A DNA stretch of 64,000 nt, from contig NZ_JAUSQV010000001.1 of NCBI RefSeq assembly GCF_030811475.1, positions 2,503,501 to 2,567,500 on the forward strand, in the 5' to 3' direction. The translations under genes were made by a program, and so were the position numbers. The DNA comes from Nakamurella flavida. Its GTDB lineage: Bacteria; Actinomycetota; Actinomycetes; Mycobacteriales; Nakamurellaceae. Below are positions 26,251 through 35,065 of the stretch, piece after piece. Positions within the stretch are counted from its first letter, which is position 1; every line of letters starts with the position of its first letter. The notes beneath the pieces were generated by a model, which saw only the letters and a program-made list of their open reading frames with translations, did not search any database and had not been told where the DNA came from.

Positions 26251-27861
26251 TCATGACGCGGCCTGGAACACCGTCTCGCCGCCGAGAACGGTGGCCAGGA
26301 TCGGGATCCGGGAGATCTCGGTGGGCGGGACGAGCCGCGGGTCGGCGCCGAGGACGGCGAGGTCGGCGTACTTGCCGGGGGTGAGGGTGCCCTTGCGGTT
26401 CTCGTCGAAGGCGGCGAACGCGGCGTTGCGGGTGTAGATCGTCAGCGCCTCCTCGACGGTCAGCGCCTCGGCCGGGGCGAAGTCCTGGCCGTCCCGGGTG
26501 AGCTGGTTGACCGCGGCCTGCACGCCGATGAGCGGGGCGAACGAGGACACCGGCGAGTCCGAGCTGCCGGCCACCGGGATGCCGGCGTCCAGCAGCGAGC
26601 GCAGCGGGTAGGTGAGCTGGGCGCGCTCGCGGCCCAGGTGGTGCAGGAAGCCGTCCCCGAACTCGTGGATGAACGGCGGCTGACCCACCGGGATGACGCC
26701 CATCGCGGCCATCCGGGCGATGATGTCCGGCCGCATCACCCCGCAGTGCTCGATGCGGTGCCGGTGGTCGGCCCGCGGCATCCGGGCCAGCGCGGCGGCG
26801 AAGGCGTCCAGGCACATCCCGATGGCCCGGTCGCCGATGGCGTGGATCGCCATCTGCCAGCCCGCGCGGTGGCCCCGCCACACCAGGTCGTCCAGCTCGG
26901 CCTGCTCGAACATGGCCAGGCCGAGGTCGTCCGGGTCCGCGGCGTGCTCGTACGGGGAGCAGACGGCCGCGGTCCGGCCGATGAGCGAACCGTCCGAGAT
27001 GATCTTGATGGAGCCGACGCGGAGCCGGTCGTCGCCGAACCCGGTGGACAGGCCGACGCCCTCCAGGGCGGCCAGCATGGGGTTGCGGATCATCATGTAC
27101 GTGCGCAGGTCCAGGGTGCCGGCGGCCCAGGCCTCCTGCAGCACCGCGAATTCCGCCGGGTCGAAGATGCCGGCCTCGTGTCCGCTGGTCACCCCGGCGG
27201 ACAGGTACGCCTGCCCGGCGGTGCGCAGGTAGCCGTGCAGCTCGGCCTTGTCGTGCGGCAGGAACGGCAGGCCGAGGAGCTCCTGGGCCGTCTCCTGCAG
27301 CAGGCCGGTCGGCTCGCCCTGCTCGTCGACGGCCACGTGACCGCCGAACGGGCTCGCCGTCCCGCGGACGATGCCGGCCGCGCGCAGGGCGAACGAATTG
27401 ACCACGCTCATGTGCCCGCTGGCGTTGCGGATCATCACCGGGTGGTTCGGGCTCACCGCGTCGAGGTCGTGACGGGTCAGGTGGCGCCGTTCGGCGAGTT
27501 TGTTGTCGTCGTAACCGCGCCCGCGGATCCACCCGCCCGGCTCGGTCACCGCGGCCCGCTCCCCCACCGCGGTGACGATCTCGGCGATGGACGCGACCGC
27601 CGGTGCGGCGCAGTCGATCTGGGCCATCCAGAAGCCCAGCGTCATCAGGTGGTGGTGCGCGTCGATGAAGCCCGGCACCACGGTCGCGCCGCCGAGATCC
27701 ACCTCGCGGGCGGCGATGTCGAACCCGGAGCGCGCATCCGCGCGCGCACCCACCCAGGCGATCCGGCCGTCCACCACCCCGATCGAGTCCGCCCCGTCCG
27801 CCGGTGCGGCGGGGTCGAGCGTGATCACCGTGGCGTTGGTGAACAGCACTGCTGCGGTCAC
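26251..27861 (-). CDS. Amidohydrolase family protein, YtcJ-like
   Basis: A 536-aa metal-dependent amidohydrolase of the Amidohydro_3 group. Metal ligands are seen in FIDAHHHL near residue 67, HRIEHCG and AGSSDSPV. The N-terminal beta domain starts LFTNATVITLDP and the enzyme ends with TLTPGKYADLAVL. Members hydrolyse N-acyl amino acids, formamides and related amides in the cytoplasm. It heads a leftward gene set, divergent from a Lrp-type regulator 150 bp away, which is its likely controller. Confidence 0.9.
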   Translation of the reverse strand: MTAAVLFTNATVITLDPAAPADGADSIGVVDGRIAWVGARADARSGFDIAAREVDLGGATVVPGFIDAHHHLMTLGFWMAQIDCAAPAVASIAEIVTAVGERAAVTEPGGWIRGRGYDDNKLAERRHLTRHDLDAVSPNHPVMIRNASGHMSVVNSFALRAAGIVRGTASPFGGHVAVDEQGEPTGLLQETAQELLGLPFLPHDKAELHGYLRTAGQAYLSAGVTSGHEAGIFDPAEFAVLQEAWAAGTLDLRTYMMIRNPMLAALEGVGLSTGFGDDRLRVGSIKIISDGSLIGRTAAVCSPYEHAADPDDLGLAMFEQAELDDLVWRGHRAGWQMAIHAIGDRAIGMCLDAFAAALARMPRADHRHRIEHCGVMRPDIIARMAAMGVIPVGQPPFIHEFGDGFLHHLGRERAQLTYPLRSLLDAGIPVAGSSDSPVSSFAPLIGVQAAVNQLTRDGQDFAPAEALTVEEALTIYTRNAAFAAFDENRKGTLTPGKYADLAVLGADPRLVPPTEISRIPILATVLGGETVFQAAS

Positions 27862-27990
27862 GGGTGGCTCCTGGGGTCAGCGGGTAAACGTCCGGGGTCG
27901 GGTGCCGGGGACGTCCGGGCGGGCCGGCCGCGCCGGGCGTCCTGCGTCCGTCGGCCTGCTGTGTGTATTCCGTACAACCAGGAGCGACGC

Positions 27991-27996
27991 TAGGAT
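27991..27996 (+). promoter_or_regulatory. Possible -10 element (TAGGAT) of the Lrp-type regulator
   Basis: TAGGAT fits TANNNT and lies 17 bp before the ATG at 28014, allowing a short leader. No clear -35 was seen. The position lies in the divergent promoter region shared with the amidohydrolase gene. Confidence 0.35.
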
Positions 27997-28013
27997 TCAC
28001 GTGTTTCGACGCG

Positions 28014-29105
28014 ATGACAGAGGTGGATTCCACCCGGAATGGGGCTGTGGTGAAGGATTCCGCCATCTCGTCCGCGGAGGACCGGCTACTGGTCGACGCC
28101 CTGCAGGTCGCCCCCCGGGCCCCGTGGGCCGCTGTCGGCGAGATCCTCGGCATGGGCGCGGTGACCGCGGCCCGGCGCTGGCAGAACCTGGTGGACGCCG
28201 GCCTGGCCTGGGTGACGGCGGCCCCGGGCATGGTGCAGCGCAACGCCCAGTGCATGGCGTACGTGGAGATCACCTGCCGTCCGGCGGACGTGCTCCGGGT
28301 GGCCGACGCGTTGGCCCGGCACTCCCCGGTGCTGACCGTCGAGGTGACCAGCGGCAGCGCCGACCTGCTGGTCACCGTGGCCGCCGCGGACCTGACCACG
28401 TTGTCGCACTACCTGTTGCGGCATCTCGGCCAGGTCGACGGGATCGTCAGCAGCCGCGCGCGGTTCGGTACCCGCGTCTACACCGAGGGGTCGGCCTGGC
28501 GCATCCGGGAACTGGACCCGGCCCAGGTGGCCCGCCTCGAGCGGGTGCGTCACGAGCAGCTGGCCGCCGACCGGCAGCCGGCCGCGCTGGCCCCGACGGA
28601 CGCGGTGAAGGCCGTGCTCACCGAGCTCGCGCTGGACGGCCGCGCCTCGTACACCGACCTCGCCGACCGGGCGGACACCAGCCCGACCACGGCCCGGCGG
28701 ATCGTCTCCCGGCTGTTGGGCTCGGGCAGCGTCATCCTGCGGACCGACGTCTGCGCGCCCGCCGTCGGCTGGCCGGTGCAGGTGTACCTGTGGGCGAACA
28801 CCCCGGTGGACAAGCTGGCCGAGACCGCCCGCACGCTCAGCGGGTTCCGGCAGGCCCGGCTGTGCGCCACGGTGGCCGCCAGCCCGAGCCTGGCGCTGTG
28901 CTCCTGGCTGCAGACGGTCGAGGAGGTGCACCGGCTGGAGGTGGCGATCACCGCCCGGCTGCCCTACGTGGACATCATCGACCGGCTGATCGTGCTGCGG
29001 CAGGTCAAGCGGATGGGCCGACTGCTGGACGAGGAGGGTCGGGCCGTCGGGGTGGTGCCGATCAACATCTTCGACGACCTGCTCGCCCACACCGAGCCGG
29101 TGTGA
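28014..29105 (+). CDS. Lrp/AsnC family transcriptional regulator, duplicated form
   Basis: A protein of about 363 aa containing two Lrp/AsnC halves: helix-turn-helix one (WAAVGEILGMGAVTAARRWQ) with a ligand-binding domain, then helix-turn-helix two (SYTDLADRADTSPTTARRIV) with a second domain. Doubled Lrp proteins are common in actinobacteria and often control the divergent neighbour, here the amidohydrolase set. Starts at 28014 (ATG) and 28050 (GTG) are both possible; the frame is also open to 27963. Confidence 0.88.
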   Translation: MTEVDSTRNGAVVKDSAISSAEDRLLVDALQVAPRAPWAAVGEILGMGAVTAARRWQNLVDAGLAWVTAAPGMVQRNAQCMAYVEITCRPADVLRVADALARHSPVLTVEVTSGSADLLVTVAAADLTTLSHYLLRHLGQVDGIVSSRARFGTRVYTEGSAWRIRELDPAQVARLERVRHEQLAADRQPAALAPTDAVKAVLTELALDGRASYTDLADRADTSPTTARRIVSRLLGSGSVILRTDVCAPAVGWPVQVYLWANTPVDKLAETARTLSGFRQARLCATVAASPSLALCSWLQTVEEVHRLEVAITARLPYVDIIDRLIVLRQVKRMGRLLDEEGRAVGVVPINIFDDLLAHTEPV

Positions 29106-29116
29106 GCAGGCGTCCC

Positions 29117-29986
29117 CTAGAGGACGACGGAGCCGACGCCGAGGGCCACGGCGACGACCATCGCGCTCATCACGACGGCGGGCAGCACCTCGTTGTTCTG
29201 CACGATCTGGTTCATGTGCCGGCTGCGGATGATGAGCAGGTCGATCACCCACACCACCGCGACCAGCAGCACGAACCCGGCGACGAAGGTGACGGCGAAG
29301 CCGAGGAGGCCGTCCGTCCAGCCGGTGAAGTCGCCGGCGATGGCGGTGTTCATGACCAGGCCGAGCCCGACGAGCACGCCCGCGCTGATGATGGCGGCGG
29401 CCAGGTCGGAGCCGTCGTCCTGCTGGCCGCGCCGGCGGAACGGGCCGAGGAAGCCCAGCACCCAGTACGCGAGGACGAGCCCGGCCAGGCCGAGGACGGC
29501 GAACACCGCGGTGGACGCGACGGCGATGCCGATCGACGGCGCCGTCCCGCTGAGCGCGGAGCGGAAGACTAGCCCGGAGGCCAGCAGCACCCCGCCCTTG
29601 ACCACCGCGGCGGCCATCGACGACTGGTGCACGGCGGACAGGCCGCCCGGATGCTTCACGACCCGGTCGACGACCAGGTTGACCAGCAGCAGGGCGACGA
29701 GCACGCCGACGCCCCAGGCGAGCAGGGTGCCCACGTCCGACCAGCCGCCGGCGGTGACGCCGAGCAGCGGGGTCATCGCGAACGCCTGCCCGAGGACGAT
29801 GGAGACGCGGACGACGGCGTAGGGCGCGTTGCGCTTCTCGAAGAGCTCGTGCTCGTCGTCGAACCGGGTGAGCGCGTTGATCAGTTCCCACAGCGCGACG
29901 AGCAGCAGCACGAAGACGAGCACCTTCAGCGCGGCCAGCCCGTACTCCCCCCAGGTGGGCACGGAGGCGTACTGGTCGAGGTTCAT
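29117..29986 (-). CDS. DUF350 family membrane protein (tandem)
   Basis: A 289-aa protein with about eight membrane segments arranged as two similar halves, each with the DUF350 look: AYAVVRVSIVLGQAFAM-like and DLAAAIISAGVLVGLG segments. Its start overlaps the ATP-grasp gene by ATGA. DUF350 proteins (E. coli YjfL) occur with DUF1190 and glutathionylspermidine-synthase-like proteins, exactly as here. Function is unknown; the cluster is linked to envelope or stress physiology. Confidence 0.85.
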   Translation of the reverse strand: MNLDQYASVPTWGEYGLAALKVLVFVLLLVALWELINALTRFDDEHELFEKRNAPYAVVRVSIVLGQAFAMTPLLGVTAGGWSDVGTLLAWGVGVLVALLLVNLVVDRVVKHPGGLSAVHQSSMAAAVVKGGVLLASGLVFRSALSGTAPSIGIAVASTAVFAVLGLAGLVLAYWVLGFLGPFRRRGQQDDGSDLAAAIISAGVLVGLGLVMNTAIAGDFTGWTDGLLGFAVTFVAGFVLLVAVVWVIDLLIIRSRHMNQIVQNNEVLPAVVMSAMVVAVALGVGSVVL

Positions 29987-31314
29987 CGGCGGTCCTGTCG
30001 GTCGGGCTTAATCAGAGACGGGGCGGGATCGAGGATGACGTGCGGCGCGAAGCAGCTGAGATTGTCGGTGATGAGGCCGTCGCTCTCCCGGATGCCCAGG
30101 CCCGCGGCCTCGCCGTCGACCATCCACACCCCGAGCACGGGGTGGTGCGGGCCGTCGACGCCGTGGAAGTCGGGCAGCGGGGCGAGCTCCTGGCGGATGC
30201 TGCCCTCGCTGCCGTACGGGCCGCCGCGGGAGGCGAGGGTCTCGCCGTCGCGCACGAGCCGGACGTTGGCGCCCTCGCGGGACAGCAGCGGCTTCTCGGC
30301 GTAGCTGGTGAACCCGGCGGGCTCCTCGCCGGCGAAGTACGTGGGGAGCAGCAGGCGGGAGAGCTCCGGGTCGTCCCCGAAGAGCTCCCACAGCACGGCG
30401 AGGATGCCCTTGTTGCTCCAGAGCATGGAGTAGGGCGGCTGGATCCAGGTGGTGCCGTCGGCCTGCAGGGTGTTCCACAGGATCGACTTGCCGAACGGGT
30501 CGCGGGCCAGGTCCTCCCACGGGTACAGCTTGAAGATCATGTCGATGGGGTGGTTCTCCTGGTCGAGCACCCGGCCGGGGTGCACCGCGATCCCGTTGAG
30601 CGGCACCTGCTCCGGGCTCTCGGCGAGCTGGATGTCCTCGGTGTGGATGAGCTTCACCTCGAAGCCGGCCTCGCGGGCGGAGTCGGCCAGGCACAGCACG
30701 GTGAACTTGTCCTCGCCGGACTGGTCCAGCGAGCTCCAGGAGAAATGGATCGCGGGGACGGCCCGGCCGGTGCGCTTGGTGAACTGGGCCATGTTGCGCG
30801 TCCAGGCCTGCACCAGCGCGTCGTAGACGTTGTTCCACTGGTCGCGGTGGGCGGCCGCGTTGTTCCCGAGCAGCCAGTTCCACTGCACCACAGCAGTTTC
30901 CAGCAGGCTGGTGGGGGTGTCCGCGTTGAACTCCAGCAGCTTGGGGACGTCCAGGGAGGCGTCGTCGGATCTCTCCGGCCGGCCGAAGCGGATGTCGAAG
31001 CGGCCGTAGACGCTGGGCGCTTCCTCGTTCCACGACTTCTCGATGGCCGGGATCGCCCACGCGGGGATGGCCAGCTTGTCGTAGAGCTTCTCGGCGATGA
31101 CGTGGTCGCCGGCCTCGACGAACATGCGCCCGAGCAGGGTGTTCGCGGACGCGGCGAGCAGATCGGTCTCCGCGGTGGTCAGCGAGTAGTACTGCGCCTC
31201 CCGCCAGTAGGAGAACGCCCCGCGGTTGGTCTGGGTCTCGTTGTAGACGAGCCCGTCGGTGGCGATCTGCGCCTGCCACCCCGGGCGCAGCACACCGTCC
31301 TCGTGTCGGCGCAT
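29983..31314 (-). CDS. Glutathionylspermidine synthase-like ATP-grasp ligase (YjfC/YgiC family)
   Basis: A 443-aa protein matching the synthetase domain of glutathionylspermidine synthase: NETQTNRGAFSYWREAQYYS near the start, GRFDIRFG, LLEFNADTPTSLLE and later PYSMLWSNKGILAVLWEL, with ATP-grasp residues DMIFKLYPWEDLARD. The amidase domain of E. coli Gss is absent, as in YgiC and YjfC. It is an ATP-dependent peptide ligase of unknown substrate. ATGA overlaps at both ends make it the middle gene of a coupled operon. Confidence 0.88.
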   Translation of the reverse strand: MRRHEDGVLRPGWQAQIATDGLVYNETQTNRGAFSYWREAQYYSLTTAETDLLAASANTLLGRMFVEAGDHVIAEKLYDKLAIPAWAIPAIEKSWNEEAPSVYGRFDIRFGRPERSDDASLDVPKLLEFNADTPTSLLETAVVQWNWLLGNNAAAHRDQWNNVYDALVQAWTRNMAQFTKRTGRAVPAIHFSWSSLDQSGEDKFTVLCLADSAREAGFEVKLIHTEDIQLAESPEQVPLNGIAVHPGRVLDQENHPIDMIFKLYPWEDLARDPFGKSILWNTLQADGTTWIQPPYSMLWSNKGILAVLWELFGDDPELSRLLLPTYFAGEEPAGFTSYAEKPLLSREGANVRLVRDGETLASRGGPYGSEGSIRQELAPLPDFHGVDGPHHPVLGVWMVDGEAAGLGIRESDGLITDNLSCFAPHVILDPAPSLIKPDRQDRR

Positions 31315-31724
31315 CAGCTGCCGGACCCGCCCGTGTTGCCGCCGGAGCCCTTCCCGACGCCGCCGGACTTGACGGTGGTGCCGGCCGCCTTGCCGGTGCT
31401 CGGCAGGCCCGCACTCGCCCGGGCCGCACCGTCGGCCGGGTTGATCCGGGTGCCGCCGCCGGTCGGGATGTAGGAGCCGCGCCCGAAGCTGCCGGCCGCC
31501 ATGAAGAGGAAGAACGACCCGCCGCCGTAGCCGCGGCTCTCGTCGCAGTTGGTGTCGTCGACGACCTGGTTCTCGGCGTTGACGCAGTAGGCGGTCTGGT
31601 CCTCCCCGCCGTTGCTGCTGCACGCGGCGAGCGACGGCACGACGAGCACCCCCGTCACCGCCATGCTGACCAACCTCAGGCGCAGCGGGCGCCTGTCGTT
31701 CGCGGGCCGCTCAGGTATGGGCAC
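31314..31724 (-). CDS. Putative DUF1190-like lipoprotein (YgiB/YjfM-like)
   Basis: A 136-aa secreted protein with lipoprotein signal VVPSLAACSS. The mature part has three more Cys (AYCVNAENQVVDDTNCDES) and then a long Gly/Ser-rich tail typical of YgiB/YjfM proteins. It starts with GTG. It is first in the operon with the ATP-grasp ligase and DUF350 protein, matching E. coli yjfM-yjfC-yjfL content. Family assignment rests on context plus the Cys/Gly pattern. Confidence 0.7.
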   Translation of the reverse strand: MPIPERPANDRRPLRLRLVSMAVTGVLVVPSLAACSSNGGEDQTAYCVNAENQVVDDTNCDESRGYGGGSFFLFMAAGSFGRGSYIPTGGGTRINPADGAARASAGLPSTGKAAGTTVKSGGVGKGSGGNTGGSGS

Positions 31725-31825
31725 GGTGCAGTCCTCCCCCGTCGAGCCGGCCGATCACCGACAGGGCGAACCCTATGCGGCCCCCGGGCGCCCACCCCGC
31801 CGGGCCGGGCGGCACGCCGGAGTCG

Positions 31826-33484
31826 TCAGGGCAGGACCTCCAGCACGCCCATCATCCCGCGGTCCTCGTGGTCGAGCATGTGGCAGTGGAAGACCATCTT
31901 CCCGGTGATGTCGGTGGGCCGGACCCGGAAGACGACGGTCGACCGCGGCGGCATCTTCACGGTGTCCTGCAGGTCCAGCGGTGCGTCCGTCACGTCCTCG
32001 TCGGTCCCGGCGGTGACGTCGGGGACGTCGCGCAGGTCGATGTCGGTGACCTGGAAGTCGTAGGCGTGGACGTGGAACGTGTGCCACTCGTCGCTGTCGT
32101 TGACCAGCGTCCACTCGTTGACCTCGCCCAGGTGCATGGTCTCGTCGACCCGGTCGGGATCGAACACCTTCCCGTTGAGCAGGAACCGGTAGTCCTGACC
32201 GACCTGCTCCTCGGTGTAGACGATGCGGTGCGACTGGTCGACGGGCAGGCCGCGCAGGTCCTCGACGGGCACGCCCAGCAGCTCGGTCGGGATGCTCTGC
32301 TGCACCGGCTCACCGGCGGAGACGACGGTGGCCAGGGTGGAGGCGGGCACGGTGCCGCCCTGGTACTGGGCGAACTCCTGCGAGGTGAGCAGCGTCGTCC
32401 CGGCCGGCCCGCCCTGCACGATCACCTCGCGGCGCTCGCCGGGTCCGATCATCACCGCGTCGCGGGCCTGGGCGGACGGGGTGGTGCTGCCGTCGGTGGA
32501 GACCACCCACAGCTGCTGGCCGGGGAGGGCCATCCGCACGATGGCATTGTCGTCGGCGTTCAGGATGCGCCACCGCTGCAGCTCGCCGGGGCGGATGGCC
32601 ACCGTCGGGTTGATGACCCCGTTGATCAGGTACGGACTCTGCGCCGTCTCGCTCTGCGCCACCGGGACCACGACGCCGTCGCCCAGCTGGGTGGAGCTGA
32701 TCTCCAGGGTGCGGGTGGGGATGTCCCGGGTGAGCGGCGAGGTGTCCAGACCCCCGTTGACCAGCAGCGCCCCGAACATCCCGGCGTAGACCTGACCTTC
32801 GGTGAAGCCGTGCCGGTGCGGGTGGTACCAGTACATGCCGGGTGGGTTGTCGGCCGGGATCTCGATCTCGTACTGCTGGTTCTGGCCGGGGCTCAGCGAG
32901 AGGAACGGGTCGTCGCCGTCACCCGCGGGCGAGACGTGCAGGCCGTGGGTGTGCAGGTTGATGAGCTGCCCGTCGGCCGGGTCGCCCATGTCCATCCCGG
33001 CCATGCCGGCGTGCGGATCGGCCGCCGTCCCGGTCGGCATCCAGGCCGCCGGGGTGGCGCCCAGGTCGTTCTGCAGCAGGACCCGCAGGGTGTCGCCCGG
33101 GCACACCGACAGCGTCGGCGCGGGCACCTCGCCCTCGAAGTTCAGGGTCCTGTACGTGGAGCCGTTCAGGGTGACGTCGCTGTAGGAGGCGTGCAGCGTG
33201 GTCTCCAGAACCCCGTCCACACTGGCCCGCACCGTCGGCTCGGGGAAGCCGTCCCGGATGACCCGGGGCGCCGACGCCGCACAGTCAGGCGCCGGCGCGG
33301 TGGTCGTCCCGGTGGTGGTCGTCGGGATGGTGGACGTCCCGCTGGTGGTGCCGGAGGTGGTGCCCGACGTGTTCGACGGTGCCCCGGTGCTGCCGGCGAC
33401 CTCACCGCCTTGGCTGCAGGCGGCGAGCAGCAGCAGCGCCCCGGCGAGCAGCGCGGAGGTCTCCCCCACCCGGGTCCGCGTCAT
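31826..33484 (-). CDS. Multicopper oxidase lipoprotein
   Basis: A 552-aa exported copper oxidase. The lipoprotein signal ends in LLLLAACSQ (Cys 23), followed by a Thr/Ser/Gly tether (about 38-62). All four copper motifs are visible: NLHTHG (176-181), YWYHPHRHG (219-226), HTFHVHAYDF, and VFHCHMLDHEDRGMM with the type 1 ligands Cys, His and Met. A Met/His-rich loop (DPHAGMAGMDMGD) near 157-168 suggests cuprous oxidase activity as in CueO. Probable role is copper detoxification or metal oxidation at the cell surface. Confidence 0.93.
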   Translation of the reverse strand: MTRTRVGETSALLAGALLLLAACSQGGEVAGSTGAPSNTSGTTSGTTSGTSTIPTTTTGTTTAPAPDCAASAPRVIRDGFPEPTVRASVDGVLETTLHASYSDVTLNGSTYRTLNFEGEVPAPTLSVCPGDTLRVLLQNDLGATPAAWMPTGTAADPHAGMAGMDMGDPADGQLINLHTHGLHVSPAGDGDDPFLSLSPGQNQQYEIEIPADNPPGMYWYHPHRHGFTEGQVYAGMFGALLVNGGLDTSPLTRDIPTRTLEISSTQLGDGVVVPVAQSETAQSPYLINGVINPTVAIRPGELQRWRILNADDNAIVRMALPGQQLWVVSTDGSTTPSAQARDAVMIGPGERREVIVQGGPAGTTLLTSQEFAQYQGGTVPASTLATVVSAGEPVQQSIPTELLGVPVEDLRGLPVDQSHRIVYTEEQVGQDYRFLLNGKVFDPDRVDETMHLGEVNEWTLVNDSDEWHTFHVHAYDFQVTDIDLRDVPDVTAGTDEDVTDAPLDLQDTVKMPPRSTVVFRVRPTDITGKMVFHCHMLDHEDRGMMGVLEVLP

Positions 33485-33696
33485 CGCTGGTCCTCCCGTC
33501 CCCGGCCCCGGCGTCGCACCGGGCGCACGATCTGGTACGGAAAGTAGGGAGGACGGCGCCAGTCGACCGTGAAGTGACGGCCGCGTCCGGCCTACGATCG
33601 TCCCGCACGTCATCCATCCCGCGCGTCGCGACGGCCCCGCCGTCCGACCAGGTGACTTCCCCCCGGGGCGGCACGGTCAGGTCAGGAGCAATGCCG

Positions 33697-35049
33697 ATGA
33701 GCAGTTCCACGCAGGTCGAGGCCGAAGCGACGGGAGGGGTCCCGCGCCGGCGGATCGTCGTCGCCTCGATGGTCGGCACGTCGATCGAGTTCTACGACTT
33801 CTACATCTACGCCACCGCCGCGGTGACCGTCTTCCCGCATCTGTTCTTCCCGAAGTCGGACGCCACGACGGCGCTGCTGGCCTCGCTGGCCACCTTCGGG
33901 CTCGCGTTCGTGGCCCGGCCCGTCGGCTCGATCCTGTTCGGCCACTTCGGTGATCGCGTCGGTCGCAAGGCGACGCTGATCGGCTCGCTGCTGACCATGG
34001 GCATCGCGACGTTCCTCATCGGGGTGCTGCCGACGTACGCGATGGTCGGCATACTCGCGCCCATCCTGTTGGCGATCCTGCGGTTCTGCCAGGGTCTGGG
34101 CCTCGGCGGCGAGTGGAGCGGCGCGGCTCTGCTGGCCACCGAGACGGCGGCGCCGGGCAAGCGGGCGTGGGCGGCGATGTGGCCGCAGCTGGGTGCGCCC
34201 ATCGGCTTCTTCATCGCGAACGGCTTCTTCCTCATCCTGACCCTGACGATGGGTCACGACAACGCCAACCCGAACCCGGACGGGCCATTCCTGTCGTGGG
34301 GCTGGCGGGTGCCGTTCCTGCTCAGCGCAATCATGGTGATGATCGGCCTGTACGTGCGGCTGCGTCTGGAGGAGACCCCGGTCTTCGCCCGGGCTGTGGC
34401 CCGCGGGCAGAAGGTGAAGACCCCGCTGGCCACGGTGTTCCGGACGAGTTGGCGCGCACTGATCATCGGCACCTTCGTCATGGTCGGCACGTACACGCTC
34501 TTCTACCTGATGACGACGTGGATTCTCAGCTACGCGACGGGCCCGGCCGGACCGAACGCCCTGGGCTGGAAGTACTCGGACTTCCTGGTGCTGCAGCTCG
34601 TCGCCGTGCTGTTCTTCGCCGCGGGCGTCCCGGTCTCCGGGCGGCTGGCCGACCGCTTCGGTCGTCGGTCCACCCTCACCGTCATCACCATCGCGATCAT
34701 GGTGTTCGGTCTGACGTTCGGGTTCGCGCTGAACCGCGACACCATCACTGAGGGCTCGATGCTGGTGTTCCTGTCCATCGGCATGCTGCTGATGGGCCTG
34801 ACGTTCGGGCCGATGAGCGCAGTGCTGCCCGAGCTCTTCCCGACCAATGTCCGCTACACCGGGTCGGGCATCTCCTACAACACGGCCAGCATCCTGGGTG
34901 CGGCCGTCGCGCCGTTCATCGCGGTGTGGCTGGTCAAGCAGTTCGGGGTCGGCTGGGTGGGCATCTACCTGCTGATCGCAGCGGGCCTGACGCTGATCGC
35001 CCTGCTGATCATGAAGGAGACCCGCAACCGGGATCTGGACGCGGTGTGA
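33697..35049 (+). CDS. MFS metabolite:H+ symporter (MHS/ShiA-like)
   Basis: A 450-aa transporter with 12 membrane segments. The MHS signature is clear: GTSIEFYDFYIYATAA at the first helix, GHFGDRVGRKATL as motif A, and LRFCQGLGLGGEWSGA. ATG at 33697 lies 8 bp after AGGAG; the ATG at 33691 is too close. Members import organic acids, shikimate, osmolytes or aromatic acids with protons. The metallophosphoesterase gene follows after 16 bp and may be co-transcribed. Confidence 0.92.
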   Translation: MSSSTQVEAEATGGVPRRRIVVASMVGTSIEFYDFYIYATAAVTVFPHLFFPKSDATTALLASLATFGLAFVARPVGSILFGHFGDRVGRKATLIGSLLTMGIATFLIGVLPTYAMVGILAPILLAILRFCQGLGLGGEWSGAALLATETAAPGKRAWAAMWPQLGAPIGFFIANGFFLILTLTMGHDNANPNPDGPFLSWGWRVPFLLSAIMVMIGLYVRLRLEETPVFARAVARGQKVKTPLATVFRTSWRALIIGTFVMVGTYTLFYLMTTWILSYATGPAGPNALGWKYSDFLVLQLVAVLFFAAGVPVSGRLADRFGRRSTLTVITIAIMVFGLTFGFALNRDTITEGSMLVFLSIGMLLMGLTFGPMSAVLPELFPTNVRYTGSGISYNTASILGAAVAPFIAVWLVKQFGVGWVGIYLLIAAGLTLIALLIMKETRNRDLDAV

Positions 35050-35065
35050 CGGCGGGCCCCGCCCG

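Noticed and set aside
29112-29125. GTCC-N6-GGAC hairpin between the Lrp and DUF350 genes
   Set aside because: A 4-bp stem is too weak to call a terminator.
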